Below, one piece after another: positions 18,204 to 28,100 of a stretch of DNA of 64,000 bases; position 1 is the first letter of the stretch, and every line of letters begins with the position of its first letter. This DNA comes from Saprospiraceae bacterium (GTDB lineage Bacteria; Bacteroidota; Bacteroidia; Chitinophagales; Saprospiraceae). The notes beneath the pieces were generated by a model. It was not told the origin of the DNA. It saw only the letters and a list, made by a program, of their open reading frames with translations, and made no database searches. Made by a program: the position numbers and the translations under genes. Location: contig JAHBTU010000001.1 of the NCBI GenBank assembly GCA_019638455.1, positions 1,317,501 to 1,381,500 on the forward strand, read 5' to 3'.

Positions 18204-21200
18204 ATGCCCAGCGCACCCGGAACTATCGAAATCATCGCCCGCGAGATAGGCAAGGCACTCGAACCATTGGCCGACATTCTCGGCCCCGACATTTTGGAGC
18301 GGCTGGGGGTGTCCGTGCCGTCCGCACTTTCGCAACACCAGTCTGTGATAACAGCCTTCGGGCCGCCCGCTGGCATCGTGCGGGATTTGCCGCCCATCGT
18401 GCAATCGTTGGCCACTGCGATAGACACGGAAAACGTCTCCGGCATCATTTCTTCGGGGAAAAGCCTGCTGGAAAAAATCATTCAACTCATCAATGCACTG
18501 AACAACCTGGGCAATGCCGTCAAGAACGCATCGGGAGGCGCGGGATTCACGCCCGCACAAGTGGCAGAAATCAATCAGTTCGGGGAAAAGTTGGCCATCA
18601 AAATACTCCACTTCATGGCAGTGGAGTACATGGACAAGCGGCTTCCCACGCTTGCCTCTTCGCTCAACGTGTTGGGGATTCTCGAAAACGACCTGCTCCC
18701 AGCTGACCCAGCCAAATTGCAAGCGGAGTTCCGCAAACGCGAGATTCATTTCCAACGTATCATTGACATCGGTACCGACCCCGTCAAGTACCTCCGCGAC
18801 CAGTACAAATTCGGGGCAAATGATTTTGACGGCAAGCTGATGCTGGAGCGATTGAAAAACATGCTCGACCGCTTCGGCTTCCCCACCGAACTCTACAAAG
18901 TCGGGAGCCAGCCCTACACCCTTGAAGCGTATTACTTTAGCCTTCAAGCCGACCCAACTGCCAACCCTCCCAGCTTGAAATTGGACCTGCGCATCCCAGC
19001 CGCTTTCGAGGCCAACCAAACGCTCGACCTCGTCGGCCCTTGGAAAGCGGTACTTAAATCGAAAGGCACCTTCGACGCAGGGGTGCAGGGCAAAATAAGT
19101 GCGCCCTTTGAAGTGGAAATGTCCCCACCAAGTGGTCAACTGACATTTGAGGCGCTGTTAGGGCTGAAGGCCGAACACCCCGGCGACCGCCGTGTCATGT
19201 TCATAGGCGCCACCGGAGGCAGTCGCTTGGAGAGCAAATCCATTGGAGGCGCGTTGGGTTTCAATGCCCGATGGAATTCATCCACCAACCGCGCCGAGGC
19301 CGAGCCAAGCGTGGAGATAGAAATCAAAGGCGGGAAGTTGGTCATTGACCTCAGTCAGGGCGACGGCTTTTTGCAACAAGTCTTGTCGGGATTTGGGATG
19401 GAGGCCGATTTTGATTTGGTCGGCACATGGATGCCTTCCACTGGCCTTCAATTGGTCGGGAGTGGTGCCATCGAGCTGCTGTTGCCCATACACATCAATT
19501 TGGGCATTGCAGAGCTCAAGGGGGTTTACGTCATCGTGGGTTTTGGCACAGACGCGCCACTAAAGACAGATTTGGCGGTTTTGCTGAATGCCAACCTCGG
19601 CCCCTTGAAAGCGGTAGTGGACAAGCTTGGCGTGTCCATACCGATGAAGTTCCCGCCAAATGGCAAGGGCAACCTCGGCCCCCTCGACATCGGGTTCGGA
19701 TTTCGCCCCCCCAATGGGGTCGGTCTCTCCATTGATTTGGCAGTGGTGAAAGGAGGCGGCTATCTTTATTTTGATTTCGACCGCGAGGAATATGCCGGTG
19801 TGCTCGAATTGTCCATCTTGCAAATTGTCACGGTGAAGGCCATTGGTCTTATCACGACCAAAATGCCCGATGGCTCGAAAGGCTTTTCGCTGCTGCTCAT
19901 CATCACGGCAGAATTTGGCACTGGCATCCAACTCGGATTTGGCTTCACCTTGTTGGGTGTGGGCGGCTTGCTTGGCCTCCATCGCACCATGAATCTGCAA
20001 GCCCTTGCCGAAGGCGTGCGCACGGGAGCCATCAACAGCGTCATGTTCCCCCAAAATCCGGTGGAAAACGCGCCGCGCATCATCAGTGATTTGCGCACCA
20101 TTTTCCCGCCTTACGAGGGCAAATTCCTCATCGGGCCGATGGCGAAAATTGGCTGGGGCACACCTACGCTGGTAAGTGTTTCGCTGGGCGTCATCATTGA
20201 GATTCCGGGCAATATCGCCATCTTGGGCATACTGAAAGTGGCCTTGCCTGCCGAAGATGCGCCTTTGATTCTCATTCAAGTCAATTTCATTGGCGCGATA
20301 GAGTTTGACAAAAACCGCTTGTGGTTTTTTGCCAGCATCTTCGAGTCGCGGGTGTTGTTCATCACCATCGAAGGCGAAATGGGCTTGTTGGTGGCTTGGG
20401 GCGACGACTCCAATTTTGTTGTTTCCGTTGGTGGTTTCCACCCGCGTTTCAACCCGCCACCGTTGCCCTTCCCCAGCCCCAAGCGCGTGGCGCTCAATAT
20501 CTTGAACACGGATTTTTGCCGTATTCGCGTGGAAGGCTATTTTGCTGTCACGTCCAACACGGTGCAGTTTGGGGCAAAAGTAGAACTAAGGGTCAACCTC
20601 TCCGTAGTGCGCGTGGACGGCCACCTCGCCTTCGACGCTTTGTTCCAATTCTCCCCATTCTACTTCATCATCGAAATATCGGCATCGGTATCCCTCAAAG
20701 TGTTTGGCATTGGATTGTTCAGCATCCGCCTGCGGTTTGCGCTCGAAGGCCCCACCCCATGGCGCGCGCACGGCACAGGCACGCTCAGCCTGCTGTTCTT
20801 TGATGTGTCTGCCGACTTTGACATCACTTGGGGCGACAGCGAAGACACCACACTGCCCCCGGTGCAGGTGATGCCGCTCATCACTGGCGAGTTGGAAAAA
20901 CTGGAAAACTGGAAGGCAGAGCTGCCCGTAGGGAGCAACCTGCTCGTTTCGCTGCGCAAATTGTCGGAAGCCGAGACCGCGCAGGTGTTGCACCCGCTTG
21001 GTTCCTTGCGCATCAGCCAACGTGCCGTGCCTTTTGATTTGAAAATTGACAAGGTGGGCAGCCAAAAACCGTCGGATGCCAACGAGTTCAAACTCGGCGC
21101 CAATGGGCTGACGAAAGTGCAAGACACCATCGAACAGTTTGCCAAAGCCCAATACCTCAAAATGAGCGATGCCGACAAACTCTCGCAACGGGCATTCGAC

Positions 21201-21623
21201 CCATTGCACGGCGGGGTGTTGCTCTCGGCAGGGCCGCAACAATTGGGCGCTTCCAAGTTGGCCAAACGCCGGGTTCGATATGAGCAAATCATCATTGACA
21301 ACAACTACAAGCGATTCCGCCGGAGGTTTAAATTATTCACAGCCAAGTTTTTCGGTCATTTTCTCAATGGTGCGGCTGTCACAAAATCAGCGCTTTCCAA
21401 CCATTACAAATCCCAACTTGACCCATTCATCAACGAAGCTAAGGTCAAAGTGCAAGACACGGGGTTTGTGGTGGCCTTTACCGAAAACAACAAGGCATTC
21501 AACACCGAAGCAACCAGTTTTGCCAGCGAGGCACTGGCCAATCAATTCATACAGCAACAAATAACCCTCAATCCCGCATTGCACGAATCGCTGCATGTGA
21601 TTCCGAAATACGAAGCAGTGTGA
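18204..21623 (+). CDS. Giant DUF6603-like protein
   Basis: 1139 residues, no signal peptide. Residues 1 to about 230 are helical. The rest is a long beta-rich region with alternating hydrophobic strands, including GVGLSIDLAVVKGGGYLYFD, SLLLIITAEFGTGIQLGFGF and TLLGVGGLLGLHRTM. These motifs resemble what I remember of the DUF6603 family from myxobacteria and actinobacteria; this recall is unverified. The strand pattern could build an extended beta-barrel or groove. The C-terminus (about 950-1139) is mixed and basic. It lies between the S8 peptidase and a second giant protein, all on one strand, so a shared role is likely but unknown. Confidence 0.75.
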   Translation: MPSAPGTIEIIAREIGKALEPLADILGPDILERLGVSVPSALSQHQSVITAFGPPAGIVRDLPPIVQSLATAIDTENVSGIISSGKSLLEKIIQLINALNNLGNAVKNASGGAGFTPAQVAEINQFGEKLAIKILHFMAVEYMDKRLPTLASSLNVLGILENDLLPADPAKLQAEFRKREIHFQRIIDIGTDPVKYLRDQYKFGANDFDGKLMLERLKNMLDRFGFPTELYKVGSQPYTLEAYYFSLQADPTANPPSLKLDLRIPAAFEANQTLDLVGPWKAVLKSKGTFDAGVQGKISAPFEVEMSPPSGQLTFEALLGLKAEHPGDRRVMFIGATGGSRLESKSIGGALGFNARWNSSTNRAEAEPSVEIEIKGGKLVIDLSQGDGFLQQVLSGFGMEADFDLVGTWMPSTGLQLVGSGAIELLLPIHINLGIAELKGVYVIVGFGTDAPLKTDLAVLLNANLGPLKAVVDKLGVSIPMKFPPNGKGNLGPLDIGFGFRPPNGVGLSIDLAVVKGGGYLYFDFDREEYAGVLELSILQIVTVKAIGLITTKMPDGSKGFSLLLIITAEFGTGIQLGFGFTLLGVGGLLGLHRTMNLQALAEGVRTGAINSVMFPQNPVENAPRIISDLRTIFPPYEGKFLIGPMAKIGWGTPTLVSVSLGVIIEIPGNIAILGILKVALPAEDAPLILIQVNFIGAIEFDKNRLWFFASIFESRVLFITIEGEMGLLVAWGDDSNFVVSVGGFHPRFNPPPLPFPSPKRVALNILNTDFCRIRVEGYFAVTSNTVQFGAKVELRVNLSVVRVDGHLAFDALFQFSPFYFIIEISASVSLKVFGIGLFSIRLRFALEGPTPWRAHGTGTLSLLFFDVSADFDITWGDSEDTTLPPVQVMPLITGELEKLENWKAELPVGSNLLVSLRKLSEAETAQVLHPLGSLRISQRAVPFDLKIDKVGSQKPSDANEFKLGANGLTKVQDTIEQFAKAQYLKMSDADKLSQRAFDPLHGGVLLSAGPQQLGASKLAKRRVRYEQIIIDNNYKRFRRRFKLFTAKFFGHFLNGAAVTKSALSNHYKSQLDPFINEAKVKVQDTGFVVAFTENNKAFNTEATSFASEALANQFIQQQITLNPALHESLHVIPKYEAV

Positions 21624-21726
21624 CCCGCGTTCCTCGTCTTCGCAGACGTGAGCGAAGAGGCGCGAACAAAACTTTCTTTCTCCTCCGGGTGGCCGGACCG
21701 CACGGGACAACAACAAACAAGGAAAA

Positions 21727-24700
21727 ATGGACAAACCCATCGGCACATATTCTTTTCTGCCCTACTTGCGCGTCGGCTTGGCGAACAAAACAGCACAGGC
21801 AGACCAAGATGCAAGCGTAAAATTGCGTGCCACCTTTCATCTCCAACTGGAAGTGGAAGGAAAAGCCGTCAACAGTGGCGCCCCCGTCGTGGCGACCATC
21901 CCCAAAAACGTGGAGCTCTACGGACCTGGCGACGTGGTGGGCATTGACCCGCGTGCCATCATCAAGAACGAACCACGCAATTGGATAACAAACTTTGAAG
22001 CCAACTACCTGCCCTATATTGATTTCTACGACGAGGATTTCCCGTGGCGATACACGCCCAGCAAAGCCAACGAGCCAGCGCATCGGCTTCGCCCGTGGCT
22101 GGCATTGGTGGTGCTGGAAGAGGGCGAGTTTCAGGAAGGCAAAAACCTGAAAGACAAGCCATTGCCATTTATTACCGTCCAAAACGCCAGCGCAAAGTTT
22201 TTGCCGCCCGAACAATTATGGGCTTGGGCGCACGTCCATGTCAATCGCGACATAGCCGCCACGCCGGAAGAGATTTTGTCTGAGAACATGGGTGTGGTAT
22301 TGCCAAAATTGGACACGGCACTCAAACAAAACCCCGACTTTGGTTATTCGCGCATCCTTTGCCCGCGCAAATTGAAGCCATCCGCCGCCTACCACGCCTT
22401 TTTGATTCCCTCCTTTGAAAGTGGCCGACAAGCAGGCTTGGGTTTGGAGGTCGAGCCAGACTTCGCCTCGCAATATGCATGGGGGCAAAAGCCCGACCAA
22501 ACCACATTCCCCTACTATCACCGATGGTATTTCCGCACGGGAACGGTGGGCGACTTTGAGTATCTCGTGCGCCTGCTCAAAGCACAACCCGCCGACGAGC
22601 GAGTCGGTCGGCGCGACATGGACGTGCAACAGCCGGGCTGGAACCTTCCCGGCCTCGACCCCAACGGCGAACTCGGCGGCATCCTCAAACTCGGCGGCGC
22701 CCTGCGTGTGCCAGACGAGGCACTGAGCAACCCCGCCGAGTTCTACAAATACGAAGATTGGCTAAAAGTCAACTACCCACAGCCCATCAACGAAGGCATC
22801 GCCCAATTCGTCAATCTTGCCGACGACTACCAAAAACCAGGCGCCAATCCGCAGCCCATTCCAGACCCCGACAACCCACTCGACCCAGACCCGCTCATCA
22901 CGCCGCCGCTCTATGGGCGCTGGCACGCCGCCGTGGACCGCCTGCTGCACCAACCCAACGGCTCCCCGGTGGCCAACCCAAAAAACTGGATTCACGAGCT
23001 CAACCTCGACCCTCGTTTTAGGGTGCCTGCGGGTTTCGGCACAAAAGTCATTCAGGAAAAACAAGAAGAATACATGAACGCGGCTTGGCAGCAAGTGGGC
23101 GATGTGGTGAAAGCAAACAGCCTCATTCGGCTGGCACAATTGAGCCAAGAAGCACTCTTTCAGTGGCATACCAAGCATTTTCAAGCACTCCTGACCCAAC
23201 GCCCCGACAAGCTGTTCCTGTTGAGCGCACCTGTGCAGAAGCGTATTTTGGTACAAAACGCCACCGTTTTTCACCAAATAAAAATGAGCCTTGTGCCACC
23301 AGTCGCCGTTTCGCCACCTATGCGAAAAGTGTTGCGGCCACGCTCCCGCGCCATGACCCGACTGCCCTTTGCGGCAAAAAACATTGCGCCAGCCACACTG
23401 GTCACGCGGCTCAACAAAGGCGAAATCGTGCCGGCGCCGCCCAAAATCACGCCCGACATACCGACCGAGCAGGTACTCATCGAGCAAACCACTCCCAACC
23501 CGCAGCCCAAATGGCTGGCCGATTTGCTGAAAAAGTACAGATGGCTGCCCTTGCTCACGTTGGGGTTGGCGGTCATGTTGCTCGTGCTGCTCTTGCTGTT
23601 CAGACCCGCCGCTCTTTGGATGGGGCTCGGCATGGCTGTGGTAGCGGGGTTGGTGCTTTTGTGGAGAAAGATGAACGAGATATTGAGACAGCTGGCCCAA
23701 CCAGAGATTTTCACCGAGCGAACCGAAACCCCCGAACGGGTGGACATGGCCCCGAAAAGCCCCGACTTTCGCATCACGGAGCCAGATGAGCGCTTCCGCC
23801 CGCAAACAGGAGCCTCCGACAGCCCGGAAGCATTGCGTTTCAAAATCGCCCTCAAAGAAATGTACGCGGTGGAGGTGGCAGCCAGAGAAGCAGCCTTTGT
23901 GCCGCCCAAGGTGCCGCTCGACATATCGCTCGTCGCTTCCGAAACATTGGCAAGCCTTCATCCAGACAAAACCATCCCGCGCTTGGTGCTCGACCGCATC
24001 CTGCTGCCCGGTCGCATTCGGTTCGTTCCCGAAAAGTTTGACGAAATCATGGAGTATCCCAAATTCGACCAGCCGATGTACGACCCGCTCGTCAAACTCT
24101 CCGATGAGTATTTTTTGCCCAACATCAACCTGATACCCCAAAACAGCATCACCCTTTTGCAAACCAACCAAAAGTTCATAGAAGCTTACATGGTCGGCAT
24201 CAACCACGAAATGTCGCGTGAGTTGCTGTGGCGAGAATATCCGACTGACCAACGCGGCAGTTATTTCCGACAATTCTGGGATGTGAGCGCCTATCTGCCC
24301 GAGGATGGGGAAGACTTGAGCAAGCTCGGCGAAAAACTTAAAGACATCCCTGAAATACACAAATGGCCGCGTGCCTCCAAACTCGGCGAACACGACAACC
24401 GCGAGCAAGGAGGCACCAATGAGGAAGAAGTCGTGCTGGTGATTCGCGGCGAATTGCTGAAAAAATATCCTACCGCCGTCATTTACGCTCACAAGGCTAA
24501 ATGGCAGACCAAAAACAACGATGGCTCCGGCGGCTTCGACCCAGCCAAAGAGCGAGACCTGTTCGACATTCCCGATGGCAAAGAGGACAACCCGCCACGC
24601 GACATAGTGAAAACACCACTATACAGCGCCAAAGTGGAGCCCGACATCTACTTCTTTGGCTTTGACCTCACTTCCGATGTGGCTAAGGGCAACGACGGCA

Positions 24701-25086
24701 GCAATCCTACCGAACATAACGCAGGTTGGTTCTTCGTCATCAAGGAGCGCCCCGGCGAGCCTCGCTTTGGTCTTGACATCGGCGGCCCCAATGCCGTGAA
24801 GCGCACTTGGAGCGACCTTGCCTGGGAGGATGCCGCGCCTGGCTTGCCAGAAGGCGGTTTTCTCCAAATCACCAACGCCACCCCAAACATCAACCTCGTG
24901 GCCCCTACCGATACCTCGCAAGCCGAATACGAGGAAGAATTGTTGCAGCACAACGAGGACAAAAACATCCGTTGGCGCAAAGAAGCCGACTCCGCCGATT
25001 TGGCCTACATCCTTTATCAAGTGCCCGTGATGGTGGCTGTGCACGCGAGCGAGATGTTGAAGCCCAAAGAGAATCTACTGCCTTGA
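21727..25086 (+). CDS. Giant protein with two central transmembrane helices, unknown function
   Basis: 1119 residues starting at a clear ATG preceded by AAGGAA. No signal peptide. The N-terminal part contains VELYGPGDVVGID, NYLPYIDFYDEDFPWRYTP and LRPWLALVVLEEGEF, which look like strongly conserved motifs. Two hydrophobic helices lie close together at about residues 607-628 and 631-647, with only a tight turn between them, so both halves of the protein would face the same side of the membrane. The second half again has aromatic, conserved-looking stretches. I do not recognise a named domain. It is third in the four-gene run, 103 bases after the DUF6603-like gene. Confidence 0.7.
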   Translation: MDKPIGTYSFLPYLRVGLANKTAQADQDASVKLRATFHLQLEVEGKAVNSGAPVVATIPKNVELYGPGDVVGIDPRAIIKNEPRNWITNFEANYLPYIDFYDEDFPWRYTPSKANEPAHRLRPWLALVVLEEGEFQEGKNLKDKPLPFITVQNASAKFLPPEQLWAWAHVHVNRDIAATPEEILSENMGVVLPKLDTALKQNPDFGYSRILCPRKLKPSAAYHAFLIPSFESGRQAGLGLEVEPDFASQYAWGQKPDQTTFPYYHRWYFRTGTVGDFEYLVRLLKAQPADERVGRRDMDVQQPGWNLPGLDPNGELGGILKLGGALRVPDEALSNPAEFYKYEDWLKVNYPQPINEGIAQFVNLADDYQKPGANPQPIPDPDNPLDPDPLITPPLYGRWHAAVDRLLHQPNGSPVANPKNWIHELNLDPRFRVPAGFGTKVIQEKQEEYMNAAWQQVGDVVKANSLIRLAQLSQEALFQWHTKHFQALLTQRPDKLFLLSAPVQKRILVQNATVFHQIKMSLVPPVAVSPPMRKVLRPRSRAMTRLPFAAKNIAPATLVTRLNKGEIVPAPPKITPDIPTEQVLIEQTTPNPQPKWLADLLKKYRWLPLLTLGLAVMLLVLLLLFRPAALWMGLGMAVVAGLVLLWRKMNEILRQLAQPEIFTERTETPERVDMAPKSPDFRITEPDERFRPQTGASDSPEALRFKIALKEMYAVEVAAREAAFVPPKVPLDISLVASETLASLHPDKTIPRLVLDRILLPGRIRFVPEKFDEIMEYPKFDQPMYDPLVKLSDEYFLPNINLIPQNSITLLQTNQKFIEAYMVGINHEMSRELLWREYPTDQRGSYFRQFWDVSAYLPEDGEDLSKLGEKLKDIPEIHKWPRASKLGEHDNREQGGTNEEEVVLVIRGELLKKYPTAVIYAHKAKWQTKNNDGSGGFDPAKERDLFDIPDGKEDNPPRDIVKTPLYSAKVEPDIYFFGFDLTSDVAKGNDGSNPTEHNAGWFFVIKERPGEPRFGLDIGGPNAVKRTWSDLAWEDAAPGLPEGGFLQITNATPNINLVAPTDTSQAEYEEELLQHNEDKNIRWRKEADSADLAYILYQVPVMVAVHASEMLKPKENLLP

Positions 25087-25149
25087 CCTTCCGCCCCCCA
25101 GCCCCGCCAACAAAAACAGGTGCTTGAACCTTCAAAACTTATTGAGCAA

Positions 25150-28100
25150 ATGTCTGATTTTCAGCAAACGAGAAAAAACCTGTCCAACACAAGAGCCGCC
25201 TTTGCGCAAGCCGAGGGCGAACTGTTTCGCGTGTCAGAGCAACTGAAACAAGTCAACGCGCAGTTGCGAGAGATGGGACGTTGGTTCAACCCCGACGAGC
25301 CTGAACACCAGAAGCAACGCCAGCAGTTGGAGGGCAAGCGCCAGCAATTGGAGAGCCTGAAAAAACAACGGGAAAAGACATTCGGGACATTCAAAAATCA
25401 ACTGGCCAACCTTTATCCCAATTTCTGGCAAACCTGGACCGACCCCCGACAAAACGCAGTCCACCTCAACGACGACATCCCTATTCTGCTCTTCCCGCTT
25501 CGGTTGGAAACTCGGTTCAAAACCATGAGCGTGGCAGGCGCGGCCACCCAGCACCAACTGTGGGTGCGGGTTTTTCCCGACGAATGTCTGGTGGACACAT
25601 TTGAGGAAACCCTCTCGGAAGTCGAACTCAAAAGCGCCGGCATCTTCTGGCGCGAATACTTTCACGCCGCAGGAGCAGAAGATGAGGAACGCGCCGCGTG
25701 GCGCGGCTTGGTGGCCAGCCATGGCTCCGGGCGAGCGACGTGGATTGTGCAGCATTTCCGACCACTGAACCCGCTTTCTCCCGACGACGCATTGGGCGAC
25801 CCGACGTTGGAGCAAAAACCAACATCGAAAACAATGGGAGAACTCATCCTCGTCGTGACAGCCGACGAACATCTGGCAGCAACAGAACGCCCCTTGCTGG
25901 CAGCCTATTGGTCTGCATTATGGGAATCGGCAGGCCACGAACCAACAGCGAGCGCCGCTTGGTCCGCACTGACAACAGCCGTGGGAACAACGAGAGCAGA
26001 GACATTGACGGAACAATACAAGCCTTACAACCTGACGGAAAAACCTGCCCACGACTTCGACCACTCGACCACTACCGTGCGAGTGTTTTTTATGTATTTG
26101 CCAAAAAATGAAGACTTGGAAACCAAAACCACCTCATGGGCGAAGGCCGCACAGGCAAGTCTGCTGCCCGAACGCTTCGTCCTGCTGGGCTTCCAGAAAG
26201 GGAACAAGGTGTTGGAAGAAATCAGCGCACCCGTGCAAGCGCCCTTCCATGTAAGCCCCAACCCGACCGCCGACACGGAATCGCAGTTTCAATTCGACGA
26301 ATTTGGCAACCTTATCATCGGGGATGAGTTGCGGTGGATGCTCGATTTTGAGGAAGCCGTCAATCGAGGGATGGGTTTTCGCGTGAACATCACGGCGCAA
26401 CAAGCCACCGCTGGTTTCGACCGACTTTTTGTGTTGGGGTTGCGGCTCGGCGCCGACGCTGCGGAGGGCAAAACCGAGTTGGAAGCACTGCTCCAACATC
26501 ACTACTACAGCCGCTCTGGATTTGCTTTTTTGCCACAGGGTGCGCCCACCAACAACACGGAAGAGGTCAACTCAGCCTACTCGCGCGACGACGATGCGGA
26601 TGCAAGTTTCGAGGTCGTTTTCAAAGGAAAAGCACAATTCGAGGAAGAAGCGGATTTTTTCAAAAAACGCGACGGCCAATGGTTTGCCGAATGTCTTGGG
26701 CTTGACACCGCATGGCTCAAACAGGTGCCGCTCGCCGGGCACACCGACCAATGCGAAGCTCGCGCGATGAACACAGCCCTTTGGTCAGCCACGCTGGGCT
26801 ATTTCATGGACACACTCATGCAACCCGTTTTCAACGACGACGACATCTACTACACGCGCTGGTTTTTCAACCATTTCGTGAGCGGGCGCGGCATGATTCC
26901 CAGCATTCGCATCGGTCGCCAGCCCTATGGCATATTGCCCACCACCGCTTACAGCAAAATAGGCTGGATATATGGCGACCAGAAGGTTTCTTACATTGAT
27001 TATTCCAAAAAATTTCAGGAAAAACAACGCAAAACCGAGTTTAAAGACTGGCTTTGGAAATATAGCGGCGTGTTGAACCACCTGCGGAAAACGTGGGAGG
27101 AAATTGCCAAAAACGTCGCCCGCGTTGACCCCGCCTATCCCGGCGACCCGCATCAAGCCCTGCTGGATGTGGTAGGATTGCATCCCGCATCAGTGGAGTT
27201 CTATCAGCGGTATGCCAACACCAAAAAACAGATGGACAACATCGCCAAACTTTGGAAGTACCAAATAAACTGGAAAACGCTCTCGGCCAAAATGCAGCAA
27301 CAGGCCATGACGCAACTACAGCTCATGGGATATGGCAACGACGAAATGCCCAAATTGCTCGACCTGTTTTTCAAAACAAAGCCTAATCGGCTGAACGGCC
27401 CCATTATTCAAGAAGGCCCCATGTCGGAATGGGAGGCACTGCGCATCGTCACCACCAATGGCCGCAATTACATCGAATGGCTGCACGAGTGGGCGACACA
27501 ATCATTCGATACACTGCGCGTGGAAGACGGCTTCGTGGACAACAAGTGGCCCAACGCGCTGCTTTACATATTGCTCAAACATTCCCTCGAACTCGGCTAC
27601 CACGACGCTGGGATTCGAGTGCTCGACGATGCTCAACTCCTCAACAACGAACAGAAAAAAATCTTCCGCAGCGAACCGCATTTTTTCCAAATACAAGATA
27701 CCAAATCAAGTATCGGGACAGTAACCACTGCCTCGCCCAGCCAAGTCGCCGCAGAGCAAAGCCGCTACCAACTGCTCTACACCCCTTTCCAGCAAATCAC
27801 CGACCACCCCACGCGTACACTCGCCGAACACATCACGCTCAACCTGAGCCACCTGTTTGGCACTCGTTATCTGACCGAGCAACTGAAAGCCCTCGAACAC
27901 CTGACCCAAACACCCACCGCCCGCCTCGAACGCCTCTTGGCCGAGCATCTCGACTGTTGCTCCTACCGCCTCGACGCTTGGATAAATGGCCTCGTCCATT
28001 TCCAACTCGCCTCTATGCGATACGCTCGTTTGGGCGACGACGAAGGGCTGGACGACGATTCGCTGCACCGAAAAGGGGTGTACTTGGGCGCTTACGGATG

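Noticed and set aside
22762..24492. 576-codon frame antisense to the second giant protein
   Set aside because: His/Phe/Gln-rich shadow without a domain; the plus-strand frame belongs to a coherent operon.
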